From Hordeum vulgare subsp. vulgare (lineage: Eukaryota > Streptophyta > Magnoliopsida > Poales > Poaceae), in NCBI RefSeq assembly GCF_904849725.1, contig NC_058518.1:411129081-411193080 (forward strand): a stretch of DNA of 64,000 nucleotides, given 5' to 3'. The notes beneath the pieces were generated by a model, which was given only the letters and a program-made list of their open reading frames with translations, had not been told where the DNA came from and ran no database searches. The position numbers and the translations under genes are program-made. Shown one piece after another: positions 1 to 11,310 of the stretch (position 1 is its first letter; the number at the start of each line of letters is the position of its first letter).

Positions 1-1135
1 CCAGGCCTAGCCAGCCGAGCTGGCCTAGGCGAGCGAAGCGCACACCTCCCTTGGTTTACACCCGTCAGGTAGGCCCCTGGTGCCAGCGAGAGAGAGAGGG
101 TGCGGGCGAGAGGGAAGGATGACAAGCGGGGACCGCTTGTCATCTCCTTCCTCGCGACAGAGGGGGCGATGCTAACTGGCGACGGAGGAGTGCACGAAAA
201 GCCGGGGAAGCTACGGGGATGGATGCAGGGCTGAGTCGTCGGCCAGGGGGAGGTGGAGGCGAATGGGGAGGAGCAACTGCTCGTCAATGATGAAGAACGT
301 GGTGGATGAGCTTTGGGAGGGGTCGCTTGCATCGGCTCCGACTTCAAAACGTGAAGGGGAGAGGGGGGGAAGGATCAAGAGGACGCAGAGGCTCCAAATC
401 GAAGAAGAAGAACGATGGGGGAAGGTCGAGCCGACCGAATCAACAACGGGTCCTTCTATTTGAGCTCAAGCTCCGATGCCTTTGGGCTGGTTCTGGTGGT
501 CCAGGCGGTTGATTTGGGGAGGGAGAGAGAGTTCAGGGGGAAAGGAGGGAGGTTGGGTGGCTTTATATAGCTACGGCACAGGCTCATCATGGACCCGTCC
601 GCCGACGAGGTTGCAAGCGATGATGTGGTTCACATAAGAGGGACAGGCTGCTCGGGGGCGTTCCTGGGGCTGGTCTACGACCACGGGACAGAGGAGAGCG
701 AGTGGAGGTTTGCGCGTGTGTGAGTTCACACATTGGTCGGCTCGGGCGGCCACGGGCGCGCGCTGTAGAGGGTGAGAGAGAGAGAGAGGGCTCCCGACAC
801 TCTGGCGTGTCGCGGACACCGAGAAGCCTCGACTGGCGCGAGGGGATTGGCTCGAGGCGGCAAGGGGATGGGCTTTGAGCAAAGTCATCTCTCAGGTGCA
901 TTATAGCACGCTCCAGAGTGCATTTTTTGCCGGCATGATGATGCCACTGACGCGCTCTCGCGCGGCCACTTGCACCATGAGGGTTAAACAAAGGGGGGAA
1001 GAGCTTGGGATGCTCTGGTTGCAGGCTAGGGAAGAGAAAAAGCTAAAGGGGAGGAAATTTTTGCTGTCGAGAGAGGTGCAAGTGGACTTTCACCCCCTCA
1101 ATCATGCATCTAGCCATTGGGGTGGCTACTAGAGA
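1..1135. other. GC-rich intergenic DNA, no gene supported
   Basis: This stretch is GC-rich, with purine-rich runs on the + strand such as gagagagagaggg. Several overlapping open frames exist on both strands, but none shows a recognisable domain. Their composition (Arg, Pro, Ser, Gly) is what any GC-rich non-coding DNA gives. A decayed transposon leader or LTR is possible. I see no paired terminal repeat inside the window. Confidence 0.4.
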
Positions 1136-2284
1136 TGCTTTGGGTCTCAGGGGAGGTGTGGTAAAACTTTGGGGGCAAGCAGAATAAGTTAAGTGGTGAA
1201 ACCAGCCACTTTGGAGAATCACCGGAAGGTGTATGATGCCTTTTTGGGCAAGATACCCTTTCCCGTTTACTGTCAGATTTAACAGTATCAATTGATGGGA
1301 ATAATTGAGCTTTATCACTAACTTTCGGCTCATTCAGTGGAAGTTGGCAATGCAAACATAGAAAACCCTAGAAATCAACAAAATGAGGTTTCTGTAGATC
1401 TAGCTAGGTAAATCAATTCCCACAAATGCACAACTTGGTGTAGCATCACTATTTGGGGTCTAGAGCACTCCTGCAAAGTTTGAGAGCAATTGGACAAACA
1501 TGGCAATGTAGAGTTTCTCAAATTTGGTTCTGGACAGAGAGGGTTTTGGAATATTTTGGTGAACCAAATCAACTTGTATTGGGATGAAACTTGATAAGAT
1601 GATCACATATAGCATGTGTGACTTGCTAGAATTTTCTTAGAATTTATTGAGAATATTTCCTACGAAAATATTTCAAAAGCTTGAAATAGACAGAAAAGGT
1701 TTCGAGGGTTTTTGTCCAATATTTTCAACATGACCATGTGTTGAAACTCGTATATATGGAAAATATATGTCGAGTGAGTTTCCCTAAATTTTCGCAATTA
1801 TTTTTAAAGCAAGAAAATATTTTTTGTTCACAAAAGACCATTTCTAGCCTTAGAAAGAAGTTTCTAATTAAAATAGTAAAAATAACTTTTAGAATAATAA
1901 TTATGTGGTTTTGGGAAGTCTTTTTGATAATGGGATCCAAATAAAGTCTTTGGGGCAAAAATTCATCCTGAATAGAGGACTTGTAGTACAAATATGAACT
2001 CAAGGGGGTTTTAAGGCTTAAAATAATTAAATGCTTTTTGGTCAAAATAAAATTTTATAAAAATGGTTTTAGGTCCTATACACATGGTGTGATCATTGGG
2101 CAAGGATTTGGAGAAAGAAAATGAGTATTGAGAGACAGGGAATAATCTTTGTGAGTAAAAACCCAAATAGGCAAACAAACACATAACAAACAATTCAATC
2201 ATCTTATGCACACAAAAAGTTTTAAATGGTTACAAATTCTTGTAAAACATAGTGTGGCAAAGTGGTACAAACACATGCTGTGAC
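1136..2284. other. AT-rich intergenic DNA, no gene supported
   Basis: AT content rises sharply after about 1140 and remains high. Open frames are short (under 110 codons), rich in Ile, Phe, Lys and Asn, and without domains. Nothing here resembles the gene or the element families elsewhere in the window. It is probably old transposon-derived DNA. Confidence 0.35.
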
Positions 2285-2561
2285 AATACATCTGTACGTG
2301 TTCGTATTGAAATATCTAGAAAAGACTTATATTTAAAAATGGAGGGCCTCCATTCCATAATATAGGTCTTCTAAAAGGTTTCAATATGGACTACACGTAG
2401 CAAAATGAATGAATGTACACTCTAAGATAGTTTTTTAGAGGTTTTAGTATGAATTAAATACAAAAGTGAACAAATATACACTCTAAGATACGTTTATATA
2501 CATATATGTAGTCTTTGTTGAAATCTCTAAAAATAATTATATTTAGAAACGGAGGAAATAG
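2285..2561. mobile_element. Cluster of decayed Stowaway/Mariner MITEs
   Basis: The right half of one MITE (ending in ggaggg near 2346) abuts another that starts with cctccattccataa and ends with gaaacggagga near 2555. The words match the intact 160-bp MITEs at 3552 and 4530: rgtctt, tcaatatggactac, tacactctaagat, tgaaatctctaaa. The interior is duplicated (tacactctaagata occurs twice), which suggests nesting or an internal duplication. The copies are too diverged for exact boundaries. Confidence 0.6.
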
Positions 2562-2651
2562 TACATAGCGGTTAAGGACATAAGGTGCTTAATGAAATAA
2601 ATGAAGTTTCTTTCTAAACACTATCGCTTATCTCTACATATAGGAGGGTGT

Positions 2652-3274
2652 GGACATTTTTTTTGTTTTGACCTTTTACCCTAACAAATTTCAGAATTGT
2701 CTTTACTTTTCAAAAAAGTTTAAATCTGACCTCTTTTGATGATGCCAACATCCATGGCTTCTGGTTTGCACGGGGGACACCAAGGTCTCTCGCATCTGGT
2801 ACGGGCTGGCATGACCGGCTGACTGTTGAGTCTCTGACGTGGCTTGGTACCAGATGTCACGAACCCTGGCGTAGGACCAGACGCCAGGGTCCGTGGCGTG
2901 TGGTCAAGGACCAGACGTCAGGTCCCTGGCGTGTGGTACCAAACGCTAGGGACCATGGCATCTGGTCCCAACAGATCACACAAATATATTTTTGATAATA
3001 TGTGCCACGTCATCCAGACGCCAAGGTCCTTGGCGTCTGGTCCAAAACTAGACGTGAGGGTCCGTGGCTTCTGATACCAAGCCACGTTAGAGACTCAATG
3101 GGTTAACCGGTCATGCCAGCCCGTACACAAACGCTAGGGATCTTGGCGTCTCCCTTGCAAACCAGACGTTACGGATGTCGGCGTCACCAAAAGAGATCAG
3201 ATTTAAACTTTTTTTGAAAGTAAGGTCAATTCTGAAATTTCTTAGGGCAAAAGGTCAAAACATGACAATTGTCC
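2652..3274. mobile_element. Foldback (long-TIR) element, Mutator-like by its 9-bp TSD
   Basis: The two ends are long inverted repeats. The left arm starts ggacat and runs through gttttgacc, ttcagaatt and tttaaatctgacctctttt. The right arm carries the reverse complement of these words and ends ttgtcc. Similarity continues inward through ggctggcatgaccgg and acgtggcttggta, so each arm is roughly 240 bp. The centre is full of ggcgtctggt-type words in both orientations. The flanks are ggagggtgt (2643-2651) and gaagggtgt (3275-3283), a 9-bp duplication with one mismatch. Long TIRs with 9-bp duplications are typical of MULEs. No transposase is present, so it is non-autonomous. The open frame at 2844-3074 is a by-product of the internal repeats. 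Confidence 0.75.
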
Positions 3275-3373
3275 GAAGGGTGTCTAATTAAGAGCCTACA
3301 AGGGCCGCTACTTATGAAAAAGTCAATTTCCTTTTAAAAAGTCAATTTATTTCTTTAAGCACATTGCATTGTG

Positions 3374-3549
3374 CTCCTTTTGTTCTTAAATATATACATA
3401 CTTTAAACTCAATTTTTTTAAGCACATTGCATTGTTTTTTTAGAGGTTTCATTAACGGACTACATATGGATGTATATAGACATACTTTAAAACGTAGATT
3501 CACTCATTTACTTCATATGTAGTTTCTAGTGGAATCTTAAAAATATTTA
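3374..3549. mobile_element. Degenerate Stowaway/Mariner MITE copy
   Basis: Words of the 160-bp MITE (agaggtttcattaacggac, acatatggatgtatatagac, gtagattcactcattt, tatgtagtttctagtggaatc) are present in order. The left end is disrupted by an internal duplication of tttaagcacattgcattgt. It abuts the intact MITE on its right, giving a tandem pair. Confidence 0.55.
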
Positions 3550-3551
3550 TA

Positions 3552-3711
3552 CTCCCCCCTTCCATAAATATAAGACCTTTTAGTGTTTCTAATATGAAGT
3601 ACACATACAGATGTATATAGATATATTTTAGAATATAAATTATTCATTTTACTCTATATGTAGTCCATATTGAAATCTTTAAAAAGATTTTATATTTAGG
3701 AACGTTGGGAG
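3552..3711. mobile_element. Stowaway/Mariner MITE, 160 bp
   Basis: Starts ctcccccc, ends ttgggag, and is flanked by TA on both sides (3550-3551 and 3712-3713). The terminal repeats pair (ccttccataaatataagac against tttatatttaggaac). Length and internal words match the copy at 4530-4689. It lies just beyond the 3' side of the SGF11 gene. Confidence 0.75.
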
Positions 3712-3713
3712 TA

Positions 3714-4153
3714 TATAGGAACGGAAGGAGTATAAGGCAGTGCAAACTGTATGCGTGTACGTACAGTGGTGTCTGCATCTTCTTTTTTTATCGCGTTATC
3801 TCTGCCAAACCATACAGGACGGCGATCAAATCGCCTGGGAACACAGGCCTAAAAACTACACACCAGACCAAATAACTTGCTGGAACGAACTGTACTACTG
3901 GAAGGAATTAACTATACAGGACGGCGAAGAATCCATTAATAGGCAAAACACTCTAAACCTTAATATACACAGGACTACAGATAGCATGCAAAGCCACATT
4001 GATCAAGGTAACGCCCTCATACGGCGCTCAGGCACCGATAACATGGCAGAAGCACAGCTTGCGATCAGGACTCCTGGAATGCATGGTTGCTATGCTCCTC
4101 CCCTGCACCACCACCGCCACCATCAGTTACACCGTTCGTCGCCCGCTACGACG
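3714..4153 (-). other. Probable 3' UTR and downstream flank of SGF11
   Basis: This stretch lies immediately 3' (minus strand) of the SGF11 stop codon and before the nearest MITE. A long open frame on the + strand (3740-4336) overlaps SGF11 exon 3 in antisense and has no domain. No polyadenylation signal could be assigned with confidence. Confidence 0.35.
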
Positions 4154-6760
4154 TTACGAGTATGGGGAATAAGAAGCTGTGTTACCATTGCTGCTTCTGT
4201 TTCGTCCAGCTGTGCTGCTCCTCGTGGTCTTTGCACGAGCTTTGCGGCCCTGAAAGAGCAAATGGATAGAAAAGTTAAAGTGAATCACACCCATTTGAGG
4301 TACCATGTTGCAGCGTGTCCTTTGTTTTATCTATAAATCGCAGTCATACAAAATTATTTTTCGTCATACAGCAAACAAATGAATAAGCTGTGTTTGACCC
4401 CGCAAAAAAAATTGTTTGGTGCAGCCAGTGACTACGTGGAGAAAGCACATACCAGTTGCCCGCAAATGTGACAGAAATGCTACTTTCATGAATCACACCA
4501 ACTAATCAACAATTAATGAATGAAATCTACTCCCTCCGTTCCATAATATAAGTCTTTTTAGAGATTCCACTAGAGGACTACATACGGATGTATATAGACA
4601 TAATTTAAAGTATAGATTCACTCATTTTGCTCTGTATGTAGTCCCTTAGTGAAATTTCTTAAAAGACTTATATTTAGGAACGGAGGGAGTAGTTTAGGGA
4701 ATGTCAAGAAACATATATGGCAAAACATAGGCTTCATTCAACAAAAAGGTAGGGAAGAAACTGAAAGGCAGACTAACACACATCACTTGCATCCAGTTAG
4801 TGTAAAGAACATTGCAAATATCACACGATCACCTCTGTCAAGTACCTGTGGACTGTCTGGACAGAAACAGATAAAGGACCCCTCAATAACCAACCAGTTT
4901 ACAGTTAACATTGATTCATAAACTCCTTAAACCATAACATTTCGAAAATCATGAGTTCAATTAGCTTATTTGTTGTAATTTAGCATTTTATTTAGATGCA
5001 CATGACGCCTTAAACCTATGCCCCAGCTCCAAATTTACTGACATCAAGATTTGTACACGATTGTGCAAACAAAGTCCAGCATTCAGAATTTAAACCGCTC
5101 GAACAGAGCTGGAATCATTAGGCAATTTAGATGGCTAAGACTAAAAGGAGGATTAACGATTACAGATTTTAGAGAATACTGAGAAAATATGAGGTAATTT
5201 GTCATGCAAGTGGATCATTTTAGACAATGTCATGATGTAAAAATCTAGAATTCTATATCCACACCAACATTAAAGATCGGATACTGGTTAATTCTGGATC
5301 AGCAGAACATGATGAAACGCAGGAACTATTGTGAAGAAAATTATATCATCTACATGAGCTTCCTGATGTACTGAGTGCAAAAGTTAATAAGTTCCAAAGC
5401 TAACGTGAATAATAGCTGTGGCCAGGTTCACATTGCATGTGTATTTGCAAATCAGGCCTAACTGGTGGAAGTTCTTGAATAACTGAATACATACCAATGT
5501 AAGAAGAAACATTAGCATGGCATTCTACCACTACAACACATGTTGAATATTTTGGACCCACCATCCCCTGGGCTGTAAAGGTATTGCCAGTTTCCTTCCG
5601 GTGGGACTAATGGTTTGTCCATAGTGGCAAATCCGCAAAAGACATTGAAATTGTAATTGTCATAACAGAAATATCAATTATTTTAGTTCATAAATTCTTC
5701 CGCATTATTTATTAGCTGAATTTAAACTTGAAGTGCCTGGTCAGAGATGTAGCATTAAATGCACTCATTGTTCTTCTTCTGTGAAGTACTGTAACTTTAA
5801 AGATACTTCAATGAATTATAACTTTGTTCATTTAGCAATCAGTACACCGTAACTTTTTTGTGAAATGAACATACCTGTATATAGAAGTAATTAGTTACTT
5901 ATACACATGAAAAGTTCAATAGATGGTAGGTTATTTAACTCCTACATGGACCGAGACACCTTTGTGACTGGTTTTAGGGTTGCAACTGAGCATTTACAGA
6001 GATAGAGGGCTCAAATCAACCCTTTGCTAATCAATCAACAGACAAACTGAATATACGGAGCAGAATCTACAGTAACTTTTTGTGAGGCTTCATGAGGGAA
6101 CATACTCATTTGTCATTTCCAATCAATGAGGAAGCGCATCCCACCACTCAGATCAGAAACATACGAGCTAGCATATCCGCAGCAATTAAACGGTCTACCA
6201 CTTCTAATGCCCGCACTGATAAACGGGAAATAAAGGGGAACAGACAATGAGATTTGGGACACCAGCGCTGATAGCAGATGCCCGGAGCAAACGGCGGGTT
6301 TACCTTGCCCATGCACTTCTCCAGGTGCGGGGCGAAGCGGCCGGCGACGACTGGGCGACCGCAGTTCATGCAGTCGACGACGTCGGCGGCGATGGCGGGG
6401 TGCGTCTGCCCGAAGACGTCGGGCGCGCCCTTGTTCCCCCCGGCCCCGCGGGTGGCCCCGTCCTCGGCGCCGGGGTGGTCGCCGGCGACGCGCGCGGCCC
6501 AGAGGCGGAGCTCCTCCTCCTCGGCGTCGACGCTGCGGTCGAGGCCCAGGCGCGCGATGCGGTGGCACTCCGACGCCACGTCCGCCACCGCGAGGTCGAG
6601 GAGCTCCTCGAAGCAGCTCAGCACGAGCTGCGCGCGCCAGAGAAAAGGGAAAGCAGAGGGGATTCGTCAACCAAAATTTGGGAGAGGGATTTGGGAAATT
6701 CAGCCCGGCCTGGCGTACCTGGGAGCGAGGGCTCGCGGGGGCGTCGTTGGAGGACGACAT
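4154..6760 (-). CDS. SGF11: SAGA-associated factor 11 (SGF11), three exons
   Basis: SGF11 is a small nuclear zinc-finger subunit of the SAGA histone H2B deubiquitination module, where it helps anchor and activate the Ubp8/UBP22-type protease. Read on the minus strand, exon 1 is 6760-6719 (14 codons, starting MSSSNDAP). Exon 2 is 6627-6304 (108 codons) and exon 3 is 4249-4154 (31 codons plus TAA). Introns are 91 bp and 2054 bp, both phase 0, with CAG|GTACGC and AAG|GTAAAC donors and CAG acceptors. Exon 2 carries the acidic helical segment (ASECHRIARLGLDR, then EEEEL), FGQTHP, and the SGF11 zinc finger with C100, C103, H115 and C119. Exon 3 resumes GRKARAKTTRSSTAG, as in plant homologues. The predicted protein is 153 residues, somewhat short: the C-terminal tail stops after SYSPYS, where homologues usually run on, so the true 3' end may differ. 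Exon 2 is very GC-rich, as is usual for grass 5' exons. Family identity is firm and the last exon's end is less so. Confidence 0.88.
4530..4689. mobile_element. Stowaway/Mariner MITE inside SGF11 intron 2
   Basis: A near-perfect 160-bp copy. It starts ctccctccgttcc, ends ggaacggagggag, and has TA at 4528-4529 and 4690-4691. The terminal repeats are long and well conserved, so this is the youngest-looking MITE in the window. It sits in intron 2, near exon 3, and does not touch the splice sites. Confidence 0.9.
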
Positions 6761-7355
6761 GCCGGCGGCTTGGTTTCCGATCTGTGTTGAGAGTCCTGTT
6801 CAATGGCAGACTAGAGTGAGGGGGGAAAATGAGCGCCTAGAGCACAATCGCCTGCGAAATCGATAACGTGCGGCCAATTTCCAGCCACCGTCAGATTTCA
6901 ATCCAAGGGCTTCCTGTCGTCTTCAACCTTCAGCCACCGGCTGTCCTGCCCAGTCCAACCGGCTGCCTCCCTGTCTACAGCCGACGTTGTGCCACGTGTA
7001 TTGCTGTCCTGCCCTTAGTTGCAGTCCCGCAGGCTTATTTGTAGTCTCTAAATCGACCCACACTAAATGTAAATTTTCATCCTCGTCATCGTGGTCGCCT
7101 CTTTGCAATTTCACCGTCGGCATCATCTTTGTTTTGAATTGCACGAGTCTAAACCTTTTTTTGTTCATGGGATAAAAATATCATAGAAGCAGAAAAATCA
7201 TAGTAAGTGAAATGATATACATCTTAATTTCTATAGAGAAAATATGTCATTTGATGCATAGGATATGATTTTTTTTTATTGAGTCTAGGTTAGTATTTTT
7301 TTTCTTTGCAATGTGAAGGATTGGTTTCTATCTTACATAAAAATAGGAATTCATT
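6761..7355. other. SGF11 upstream region and flanking intergenic DNA
   Basis: The bases just upstream of the SGF11 ATG (6761 to about 6870) should hold its 5' UTR and core promoter. I see no clear TATA box on the minus strand. Farther out the DNA becomes AT-rich and has only short frames without domains. Confidence 0.35.
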
Positions 7356-7450
7356 TCTACTACCTTTGTAAAGAAATATAAGAATGTTTAGATTACATCT
7401 TTAATGATCTATACGCTCTTATATTTCTTTTTTTTGGGGGGGGGGGGGGT
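7356..7450. mobile_element. MITE remnant ending in a T9-G14 homopolymer junction
   Basis: The words gtaaagaaatataagaatg and cgctcttatatttctttt form an inverted pair around a short centre, as in a second Stowaway-type family. The expected right terminus is replaced by a run of T followed by 14 G residues (7436-7449). Flanking words such as ctaccctatgaaattcct hint at an older MITE around it. The call is tentative. Confidence 0.4.
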
Positions 7451-8040
7451 ACAAACCAAAGGGCTTCATAGAATTATTATTTTTGAAAATCCTACCCTAT
7501 GAAATTCCTAAAGATTCCTACAAACTAATAATTGTATGTCACCATGGTAACATATGTCATATCCACTATACCAAGCAATGAGGGAAGCTCAACTTCTGCT
7601 TTGACCGCTCTAAGAATCTTCAATCTATACGGTCATAAGACACAAACAGTGTATTGTCGAAAAAATTCTCTAGACCCTATGATTTTAGACTATATATGTA
7701 ACAAATAGAGCTTGGAGGAGCCATGTCCCTAGTCAGTTCTTGTTTGTGCTCATAGACAGGGCAATGGTGAATTTTCATACGGCCCTCACTTTTGTACTCA
7801 AAAAATGAGAAGTTGGCAAGGGAATTCAAACTAACATCAAAGGGGCAAGGGTGATCACTTCTTCTATCGACAATGAAAAAGAAGGCAAGAGGAGGAAGAG
7901 GGGGATAAGTCACACTCCTACCTCTAGATTGGTTGATCAAAAAAAGACATATGTGACAAAGCAAGGTGTTGCCGTGTGTGGCAGATACAAAAAGAAGATT
8001 AAATAGATGCTTGAGGTGGAGAAGGAGTTTGTCGGTCCAA
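7451..8040. other. Intergenic DNA, no gene supported
   Basis: Short frames only, no domains and no paired repeats that I can see. It separates the MITE remnant from the gypsy-derived block that follows. Confidence 0.3.
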
Positions 8041-9044
8041 TGGAACCACGGTACCACTACCCATCTACTGCCAACCCAGTCGACTTTGCTAATAAGGCTC
8101 GGTGCGTCATCTAGACCACTGGAATACTCTGAAGGCCACCCCGCGAGCTTCAGGCTCGGGGGATATTTCTCTCAAAGAGGGACCCACTGGACGCTCGTCC
8201 AGTAGCAGCAAGAGGCATCGCGAGGTCTCCCCCGCGAGGCTTCTTCCCACGAAGCCCTCTGCTCTAAGGGGTTGTTCGACGTGGGCCACTCAAGGTCCGT
8301 CCGCCACGTGCGTGATGTGCAGCGCCAGCAAAGGGGGTAAGGACGATGCAAGCGGGCGTCACGAAAGAATCTTTCCCCTTTATGATAAAAGGAGAGCAAG
8401 CAGTTGTCCCTCTGGAAGGCGAGTCCCAACACTTCCCAATTTTGTGCAAGGAGACCAAGGCGACACCTGTCGCAAGGACGAACGACACCAGCGAGCCCAT
8501 GAGCGCGTCATGGGCAGTGCCTTTGGTAGGATGAAGACCACCTTTGTCAGGGAAGATTGTACGTTTGTCTCCCTTCGAATTCCCACCCCATGGTTGTCCT
8601 TTTCGTAGTGCACGACCTGCTATGCTACCGCCCTATAGAGGTCGGCTATGACGTGTGGCTAGCACGCACCACCGAGCTGGTCAAGACCGTCAGATATGCT
8701 TTGAGTCTCACCCACTCCCTGCCTCCTCCATCGACGCACGATGCAAGGGCAGGTCAAGGCATGCCTTGTCCTCTGTCGCCCGACGAGGACGACAGGCGGC
8801 GCCATGGGGCGCGTGCACTGATGTCGTCCCACATAGCATCATCACCACCTCACGAATATCCCAGGTACGGGATCGTCTAGTGCGCGAAGCCTGACACAAG
8901 TGTGCTACTCGAGAGGCGTCGCAAGGGCTAGAACCACACTCTTCAGGACGTCGTGGTCGTAGGTCGCCAGAACTGCACCGCCCTCGCTGGTGGTACCCCT
9001 CTGTCAGTGGCAGATGCCACACATTCACCCGTGGGCTGTGCCGC
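8041..9044 (+). mobile_element. LTR/leader remnant of gypsy element A
   Basis: This GC-rich stretch directly precedes the gag pseudogene of element A and contains several overlapping frames with no domain. Its position fits a decayed 5' LTR plus untranslated leader. No matching 3' LTR is recognisable within the window, and no primer-binding site can be seen, so the left end of A is undefined. Confidence 0.35.
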
Positions 9045-9776
9045 GTGGTGTGGCCCACGGCGTTCAAGTCAGAGCTGCCTGCATGCTACAACGACACCCC
9101 TAACCCCATAGAATTCGTTCATCTCTACGCCACTCACATCGAGGCTGTCAGTGACAATGACAAGGTCATGGCAAACTGGTTCCCCATGTCTCTTAAGGAT
9201 GTGACACGCTCATGGCTTATGAACCTCCCCGAGGGCTCCATCTCTTCATGGTCCGAGTTGTGCGTGCAACTTGTATCCAACTTCAAGGGCACGTGCGAGC
9301 ATCCCCTCACCCTCAACGATTTGCGCCCCGTGCGCCAGCAGCCAGGCGAGACCCTCCGCAAGTACATCCAATGCTTCAGTCAGGTGCACCACAAGATCCC
9401 ATCAGCGTCTGATGTCGCCATCATCTCTGTGTTCTCCATGGGCGTCACATACGTCAAGATGCGCGAGAAGCTCGCCATCAATGACGAGATCGACAATGTG
9501 GCTACACTGTTCGACCTTGCCGACAAGTGCGCCAAGGTTGAAGAGGGTGGCCTCTTCGCCGACACCGACTCGGACACCATCACCGATGTTACCAAGGTCA
9601 AGAGCAAGGATGCCAAGCGCAAGGGCCCTGGCGTGTTTGTGACGGAGCTTGAGTAGAAGCGTGGGCATGATCGCAGTGAAGCTTCCAAGAAGTCTTTCTG
9701 CACCTACCACAACATGAACTCCCACAACACCGAGGATTGCTACGAGCTAGGGCTGCTTCTAGAAGAGGGATAGAGC
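9045..9776 (+). pseudogene. Element A gag (capsid and zinc knuckle), broken
   Basis: A 203-codon open stretch has the plant retrotransposon gag signature: WFPMSLKDVTRSWLMNLPEG, then SWSELCVQLVSNFKGT, then RQQPGETLRKYIQCFSQV and ADKCAKVEEG. It ends at a stop at 9656, after which the same frame continues with a zinc-knuckle-like CTYHNMNSHNTEDC (C, H, H, C spacing) to another stop near 9772. Gag would form the capsid-like particle around the element RNA. The codons upstream of 9045 are disrupted, so the true start is lost. Confidence 0.8.
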
Positions 9777-10179
9777 CTCCGCCCCAACCGCAACAGCCGT
9801 GGCATAGGTCGTGGCGGTGGCTGCAGTGGCAAACGCTCGGAAGATTGCAACAACAACGACGATAACAATGACCGCAACAACAATCGTCAAGGCTGGTGGG
9901 ACCAGCCGTGACATGCCGACCCTCACGCCAATGACATTCCTCCGTGCCCCGACGCCAACAATGACAAACTGCCTGATGAGGATGCTGGGGGCTACCAGGA
10001 GACTCGCGGGATGGCATGCATCCTCGGCGGATCACAGGCTCCTGCCTCGAACCGCCACCTTGAGAAATTCTTCCATGAGGTGAACGTCGCACTCCCGGAC
10101 ACCGAGGCCTCAAGGCCCCTCAAGTGGTCACTCTACGCGGTCACCTTTGACTCCAAGGACCACCCCCAGCCCACAAGGG

Positions 10180-10582
10180 TTGTGGCACCATCCCCTTTTC
10201 GTGTAATCCCACCATCAACAACATAGGCGTCACCAAGACACTCATCGACGAAGGTGCATGACTCAATGCGCTCTCCATCGACACCTTCGAGCAGCTTCAA
10301 GTGACTTACGAGCGCTTGATGCCCACGAGGCCATTCTCCGATGTGACCGACAGATCCACTTTGCCTTTGGGGCAAGTGCGGCTTCCTGTCACCTTTGGCA
10401 CCCCCACGAACTACCACATGAAGTTTGTCAACTTTAATGTGGCTCACATAGGCCTGCCCTACAACGCCATCTTGGGCTACCTAGCTCTCGCCAAGCTCAT
10501 GGTTGTCATCCACCATGCCTACAACACCGGCAAGATGTCAGGTTGTGGTGGTGTCGTCACCAATCGTTGTGATGAGAAATAG
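10180..10582 (+). pseudogene. Element A protease region, broken
   Basis: Around 10210-10265 the frame reads NNIGVTKTLIDEGA followed by a stop and then LNALSIDTF. The usual retropepsin-like motif in these plant elements has a small residue where a Glu stands here, so catalysis would be lost even without the stop. Downstream FGTPTNYHMKFVNFNVAHIG and YNAILGYLALAKLM match the C-terminal half of the protease domain. Several more stops follow before reverse transcriptase. Confidence 0.7.
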
Positions 10583-10789
10583 GGTGTGCGCTCCATCGAG
10601 CATGCCTACACGGCTGCTGCCACTGCCTACCACGCGGACGAGGACGACCTTGAGCCTCCCAAGGCTGCACCCGCCAAGAAGAATTCGTTGTTCTCTCAAG
10701 AACGGGCTAAGATGAAGAAAGCGTCACTGGACGGCAGTGTCTCCGAGCCCACCATTACCATCGGCAATGACCTTTCTTCTAGATAGGAA

Positions 10790-11310
10790 GGCGAGCTTGT
10801 CGCCTTCCTCCGGGAAAATGCTGATATGTTCGCCTAAACACCATCATACATGCCTGGTGTATCGAGGGAGGTGATCGAGCACCACCTAGCCATGTGCCCC
10901 AATGCACGACCCGTGAAGTAGAAGGCACGGCGCCACGCACGAGAAAAGAAGAAGTTTATTGTTCAAGAGACCAAGAAGCTCCATCAAGCGGGTTTTATCC
11001 ACGAGGTGATCCACCCCAGGTGGTTTGACAAACCCGTTGTGGTCCAAAAGCACAACGAGGAAGGGCGAATGTGCATCGACTTCACCGACCTCAACAAGGC
11101 CTACCCCAAGGACCACTTACCACTTCTGTGCATCGACCAGAGCATAGACTCCACCACTGGGTGTGACCTGCTCTGCTTCCTGGACGCCTTCTCAGGCTAC
11201 CACCAGATCAAGATGGTGAAGCATGATGAAGAAAAGCCGGATTCCCTCACCCACTGTGGCGTATACTGATGTTTGTGTGTACCATTCGGCCTGAAGAGTG
11301 GAGGAGCCAC
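10790..11310 (+). pseudogene. Element A reverse transcriptase, N-terminal part
   Basis: The frame carries GELVAFLRENADMFA, then a stop, then HHLAMCPNARPVK, and the RT palm start: AGFIHEVIHPRWFDKPVVV, RMCIDFTDLNKAYPKDHLPL, FLDAFSGYHQI. It reaches VPFGLKSGGA just before element G begins at 11311. Several in-frame stops (for example near 10838 and 10919) show it is dead. The YVDD-containing half lies beyond G. Confidence 0.85.

Noticed and set aside
3740..4336. 198-codon + strand frame
   Set aside because: It overlaps SGF11 exon 3 in antisense, has no domain and low-complexity His/Ser/Cys stretches. Treated as chance.
6247..6819. Open frames of 170-190 codons on the + strand
   Set aside because: They lie antisense to SGF11 exons 1-2. 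The high GC content removes stops, and no domain is visible.
8102..8608. 168-codon + strand frame before element A gag
   Set aside because: GC-rich, overlapped by frames on both strands and without a domain. More likely LTR/leader remnant.
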